This document shows, in pieces, positions 63,901-64,000 of a stretch of DNA of 64,000 bases. A program made the translations under genes and the position numbers. Under the pieces are notes generated by a model, which searched no databases, was not told the DNA's origin, and saw only the letters and a list, made by a program, of their open reading frames with translations. The DNA comes from Stramonita haemastoma (Eukaryota > Mollusca > Gastropoda > Neogastropoda > Muricidae), in contig CM060342.1 in NCBI GenBank assembly GCA_030674155.1, forward strand, positions 29,152,249 to 29,216,248, in the 5' to 3' direction. How positions within the stretch are numbered: the stretch's first letter is position 1; each line of letters begins with the position of its first letter.

Positions 63901-63911
63901 CAGGCGGTTGT
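48138..63911 (-). CDS. SPECC1L: cytospin (SPECC1L/SPECC1-family) gene, C-terminal 14 exons
   Basis: Fourteen - strand exons encode the C-terminal part of a cytospin; upstream exons lie past the right edge. In order: a Ser-rich stretch [19 protein letters not shown], then [19 protein letters not shown] and a long coiled coil; the family-specific segment [19 protein letters not shown]; a Ser-rich linker with [14 protein letters not shown]; and a calponin-homology domain containing [36 protein letters not shown] and [20 protein letters not shown]. Known family role: coupling actin and microtubules during cytokinesis, adhesion and cell migration. SPECC1 and SPECC1L cannot be separated with confidence, since invertebrates usually carry one member. 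Several exons contain small frame breaks, listed separately. Confidence 0.92.
48399..48471. repeat. (CA)n tract and CATACAG repeats
   Basis: ACAATGCATACAGCG-like units (about 48320-48390) precede (CA)n at 48399-48471 in the last cytospin intron. Confidence 0.9.
48590..48810 (-). repeat. dispersed repeat, family C
   Basis: It contains AATCCTCTGAAGTCAAAG, GGTCTCACAGTGACTCC and GACCCCCAGAGTGTTAAGCTG, the reverse of the copy at 14000. It ends just downstream of a cytospin exon. Confidence 0.78.
48819..48878 (-). CDS. SPECC1L: cytospin CH-domain exon (20 codons)
   Basis: Acceptor GTGTGTGCAG, donor CTG|GTGAGT, phase 0-0. Encodes [20 protein letters not shown], matching the NF-LAF-AAE-VGI helix of the CH domain. 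Confidence 0.93.
48924..49217 (+). mobile_element. young tRNA-derived SINE with 12-bp target duplication
   Basis: Flanked by TATTTAGTGTTG at 48912-48923 and 49218-49229. The tRNA-like head has a clean A box (TGGCCTAGTGG) and B box (GGTTCGATCCC). A central part follows with TTGGAAAAGGCACTTTACGG and CACCCCACCCAGGTG, then a 3' part with ACGCCACAGAAACCGGGATA and a CTTTTAACTTTTT end. It is antisense to the cytospin gene. The perfect duplication and clean boxes suggest recent insertion. Confidence 0.92.
50166..50282 (-). CDS. SPECC1L: cytospin CH-domain exon (39 codons)
   Basis: Acceptor TGTGTGACAG, donor AAG|GTGCGG, phase 0-0. Encodes [20 protein letters not shown] and [36 protein letters not shown] is the most conserved actin-binding-type CH segment of cytospins. 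Confidence 0.95.
50283..51882 (-). other. cytospin intron holding an R2 SINE and an AAG tract
   Basis: It contains a reverse R2-type SINE (about 51252-51705), a (GAA)n run (51143-51202), a SINE tail piece near 50455-50535 and a poly-T run (51571-51591). Nothing else is recognised. Confidence 0.75.
51252..51705 (-). repeat. tRNA-headed SINE, R2 type, near full length
   Basis: Tail GCTTGAGCTCCAAG with TTCACCAATGGTTAG, body CACAAAATGGCCTACTCTTC, head GGGAATGGAACCC and ACCCATGCTGCCATCTTCG in reverse. Confidence 0.82.
51883..52008 (-). CDS. SPECC1L: cytospin exon at start of CH domain, one-base frameshift
   Basis: Acceptor GTGATGGCAG, donor AAC|GTACGT. The first part reads [14 protein letters not shown]. 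The second part, [20 protein letters not shown] then QQKTISYN, lies in another frame. The switch is at the CCCC run (51966-51969 on +); one further C gives a 127-base exon that fits phase 2 at the start and phase 0 at the end. Vertebrate cytospins have the equivalent [17 protein letters not shown]. Confidence 0.88.
52007..52470. repeat. three ~70-bp tandem copies, two of them separated by a SINE
   Basis: ATATCACTGCCATCA, CACACTGCATGTTAGTCTT and GTGTAGTATGCATACACA or GTATACACA recur from 52003, 52335 and 52403. On the - strand the unit carries GATGGCAG|TGATAT, the splice acceptor of the cytospin exon ending at 52008, so two extra acceptor-like copies lie upstream in the intron. Confidence 0.85.
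52084..52329 (+). mobile_element. SINE copy with 10-bp target duplication, many small deletions
   Basis: Same family as 48924-49217. Flanked by ACACATATCA at 52074-52083 and 52330-52339. Compared with the other copy it lacks many 1-8 base pieces, for example most of both promoter boxes, while the rest is nearly identical (ACGCCACAGAAACCGGGATA, GAGTCTATGACTCTCAGTC). Confidence 0.88.
52663..52865. repeat. (CT)n / (CCCTCT)n tract next to a cytospin exon
   Basis: (CT)n passes into CTCTCCCTCCCC units up to 8 bases from the donor of the linker exon. On the transcribed strand it is GA/G-rich. Confidence 0.95.
52873..53195 (-). CDS. SPECC1L: cytospin Ser/Ala/Pro-rich linker exon
   Basis: Acceptor TTTCCCAG or CTCCCAG-like, donor ATCTG|GTATGT, phase 0 to 2. 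Encodes [20 protein letters not shown], an Ala/Ser run, and [18 protein letters not shown]. Linkers at this position vary widely between cytospins, consistent with a disordered region between coiled coil and CH domain. The donor is followed by a G-rich (- strand) tract. Confidence 0.85.
53196..53896 (-). other. cytospin intron with AAT tract and SINE tail
   Basis: It contains (AAT)n at 53653-53693 and a + strand SINE tail (53785-53850, CTCATCATTGGTGAACC). The segment around 53290-53420 (GGCCAGCTGGTGCTAATTTA, TAGCAGGAACTGACC) recurs at about 54530-54660 and 59840-59990. Confidence 0.75.
53255..53420. repeat. repeat shared by three or four cytospin introns
   Basis: CAGCTGGTGCTA(A)TTTATAGC and AGGAACTGACC, followed by CACATGGACT and CTAAATTTAG or AATTTAAG, is found here, at about 54480-54680, 59815-59995 and in part at 57718-57780 with 58145-58180. 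The last is interrupted by the retrotransposon copy. Confidence 0.75.
53897..54091 (-). CDS. SPECC1L: cytospin exon with [11 protein letters not shown] motif
   Basis: Acceptor TTGTGGTCAG, donor CAG|GTCAGT, phase 0-0, 65 codons. Encodes [20 protein letters not shown] then [17 protein letters not shown] and a Ser-rich end. Human SPECC1L has the parallel VERDLAALRQGM and TVKTLIKSFDSA. Confidence 0.92.
54145..54310 (+). repeat. R1-type SINE, tail and body fragment
   Basis: It contains AGAGTAGGCCATTGTGTGCC and AAGCACATGAGCGC with an ATAAAAGAATAAAAT end. Confidence 0.8.
54775..54944 (-). CDS. SPECC1L: cytospin coiled-coil exon, phase mismatch at its start
   Basis: Acceptor GTGTGTGCAG, donor AAG|GTGGGT. 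Encodes [20 protein letters not shown] then [17 protein letters not shown]. The exon has 170 bases, so two bases at the start need one base from the preceding exon, but that exon ends in phase 0. Either one base is missing at the GG after the acceptor or a tiny exon is unseen. Confidence 0.82.
54945..57298 (-). other. cytospin intron with R2 SINE, (CA)n and (GT)n
   Basis: (CA)n 55318-55424, + strand R2 SINE 55470-55885, second-family piece 55945-56040, (GT)n 56384-56455. A + strand stretch near 56660-56750 has AATAAAG but no gene. A short tRNA-headed R1-like piece lies at about 57100-57195 (CTCTGACCATTGAGCTATCC). Confidence 0.7.
55470..55885 (+). repeat. tRNA-headed SINE, R2 type, near full length
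   Basis: Head GGTGGCAGGATGGTTAAAAT and GGGTTTGATTCCCAGCC, body AGAGTAGGCCATTGTGTGCC, tail with AAGCTGTAGCTGAGG. Confidence 0.85.
57299..57487 (-). CDS. SPECC1L: cytospin coiled-coil exon with AVVIAND motif
   Basis: Acceptor CGAACCAG, donor AAG|GTGAGA, 63 codons, phase 0-0. Encodes [20 protein letters not shown] and [19 protein letters not shown]. The EEWQQFQ-DLQ-AVV-AND block is the hallmark of cytospins outside the CH domain. Confidence 0.95.
57774..58150 (-). mobile_element. 5'-truncated copy of the same non-LTR retrotransposon
   Basis: On the - strand it encodes the last part of the element ([34 protein letters not shown]) and ends in the same GTGA-type repeat (about 57774-57793). It is nearly identical to 37510-37885 except for several one-base gaps, so the two share a recent source. 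It has the same orientation as the cytospin gene. Confidence 0.9.
58185..58441. repeat. (GA)n/(GGA)n purine tract
   Basis: About 255 bases of AGAG and GGGAG units on the + strand; pyrimidine-rich on the transcribed strand, ahead of a cytospin exon acceptor by position in the intron. Confidence 0.96.
58455..58792 (-). repeat. R1-type SINE, near full length
   Basis: TATTCTTTTATATCGAGAAT, ATGGAATAAGCACTC, TAGCCTACTCTTACGAAAAG and ACCATTAGGCTATCC in the same order as at 41020-41367. Confidence 0.87.
58888..59053 (-). CDS. SPECC1L: cytospin coiled-coil exon, several frame breaks
   Basis: Acceptor GTTCCCAG and donor AAG|GTACGC are good, but no single frame is open. Pieces in different frames are [28 protein letters not shown] and DTYLRKE. 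Together they resemble the coiled coil expected between the two flanking exons. The breaks lie near GAG and GG motifs. The exon limits (acceptor could also be at 59045) and exact reading are uncertain. Confidence 0.55.
59319..59507 (-). CDS. SPECC1L: cytospin coiled-coil exon (63 codons)
   Basis: Acceptor GACTGTGCAG, donor AAA|GTAGAG, phase 0-0. Encodes [40 protein letters not shown] and TTREEELK, a regular coiled coil. Confidence 0.9.
59508..60519 (-). other. cytospin intron with AAGG array and SINE head
   Basis: (AAGG)n 59560-59645, R2 SINE head (about 59645-59755, GGCAGGATGGTTAAGG), shared intron repeat (about 59815-59995), the rest AT-rich without recognised features. Confidence 0.75.
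60520..60660 (-). CDS. SPECC1L: cytospin coiled-coil exon (47 codons)
   Basis: Acceptor GTGTCTGCAG, donor AAG|GTCTGT, phase 0-0. Encodes [20 protein letters not shown] and [15 protein letters not shown]. The [13 protein letters not shown] end joins VAELEKC of the next exon, as in vertebrate cytospins (SEK-ELEKC). Confidence 0.92.
60663..61075. repeat. interrupted (CA)n tract
   Basis: (CA)n-rich from 60663 to about 61020, then C/A-rich to the neighbouring exon donor. Confidence 0.95.
61080..61289 (-). CDS. SPECC1L: cytospin coiled-coil exon, 3' part out of frame
   Basis: Acceptor ATGTCTCAG, donor ACAG|GTGAGA. Encodes [20 protein letters not shown] and [20 protein letters not shown]. From about 61150 the literal frame reads a Gly/Arg/Pro-rich tail, whereas a shifted frame gives [20 protein letters not shown], the expected coiled coil. 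The length (210) still keeps phase 0-0, so two compensating length changes are implied, one near 61147-61152 and one at the exon end. Confidence 0.82.
61310..61590. repeat. interrupted (CA)n tract
   Basis: (CA)n with ACACAGAT and ACGCAC interruptions, immediately upstream of a cytospin exon on the - strand. Confidence 0.95.
61591..62693 (-). other. cytospin intron, mostly unique sequence
   Basis: No recognised feature except a family C 5' fragment on the - strand (about 62550-62640, GGTGACCCCTGCCCC and TGGGGAACACGCAA). Confidence 0.55.
62694..62815 (-). CDS. SPECC1L: cytospin coiled-coil exon (40 codons)
   Basis: Acceptor GGACACCAG, donor CAG|GTCAGT, phase 1 to 0. Encodes [20 protein letters not shown] and [20 protein letters not shown]. 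The segment [13 protein letters not shown] matches the DSLCRQTEKLE of cytospins. Confidence 0.94.
62900..63610. repeat. C-rich minisatellite of CCCTCCCTCTACACACCCC-type units
   Basis: CCCTCCCTCTACA, CACCCCACATCACCC and CCCCAAATC motifs repeat irregularly (about 30-45 bases) over some 700 bases, filling the intron between two cytospin exons. The transcribed RNA is G-rich here. Confidence 0.9.
63629..63911 (-). CDS. SPECC1L: first cytospin exon in the window (5' limit uncertain)
   Basis: Donor GCTGG|GTATGT, phase 1. Encodes [20 protein letters not shown], a Ser-rich segment, and [19 protein letters not shown] then QATLQEL. A Met at 63875 opens this frame, but another frame just upstream ([15 protein letters not shown]) looks equally coding, so the exon probably continues to an acceptor near 63912, with one small length error near 63875-63880. 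The remaining 5' exons are outside the window. Confidence 0.8.
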
Positions 63912-64000
63912 CTGCCGTCACTGTTGGTAGGGCGGCTGTTTGTTGGTGGTGGTGTGTGTGGGACAGAGAGAGAGAGAGAGAGAGAAATTGTTGGTTGTAT
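63912..64000. other. window edge: intron or 5' sequence with (GA)n
   Basis: A GTTG/GGTG-rich stretch and a (GA)n run (63963-63984) at the right edge. Confidence 0.5.

Overview
This is eukaryotic, animal-type DNA: large genes broken into short exons by kilobase introns, dense (CA)n/(GT)n and other microsatellites, tRNA-derived SINE-like repeats, a non-LTR retrotransposon and a small inverted-repeat transposon. No bacterial-style operon, CRISPR array, rRNA gene or free-standing tRNA gene is visible. The protein sequences and the SINE style suggest a lophotrochozoan, most likely a marine gastropod mollusc; this assignment is inference, not proof.

Two convergent genes fill the window. On the + strand, ten exons from 2910 to 30042 encode a complete SWAP-70/DEF6-family protein of about 597 residues: an EF-hand-like N-terminal region, a PH domain split over three exons and a long coiled coil. 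This family links phosphoinositide signals and Rac-type GTPases to actin. On the - strand, fourteen exons from about 63911 down to a stop codon at 48138 encode the C-terminal part of a cytospin (SPECC1L/SPECC1 family) protein: a long coiled coil, a Ser-rich linker and a C-terminal calponin-homology domain. Its 5' exons lie beyond the right edge. Both gene products are predicted cytoskeletal regulators.

Layout: 1-2.9 kb, upstream flank and a candidate promoter; 2.9-30 kb, the SWAP-70 gene, with a 12.9-kb first intron full of microsatellites; 30-41 kb, 3' flank or long 3' UTR, with a broken retrotransposon (about 36.4-37.9 kb) and a 28-copy, 41-bp minisatellite (39.0-40.2 kb); 41-48 kb, the less repetitive 3' side of the cytospin gene; 48-64 kb, cytospin exons among SINEs, a truncated second retrotransposon copy and GA-, CT- and C-rich tracts.

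Two themes stand out. First, the coding exons of both genes carry small length errors, several of them in mononucleotide runs, although splice sites and phases are otherwise preserved. This looks like uncorrected assembly error rather than gene death. Second, several dispersed repeat families share a modular layout of different tRNA-like heads with common 3' tails, the tails folding into short hairpins. One dispersed repeat has an internal segment expanded into the 41-bp satellite, and another is split by a 428-bp element with matching terminal inverted repeats.
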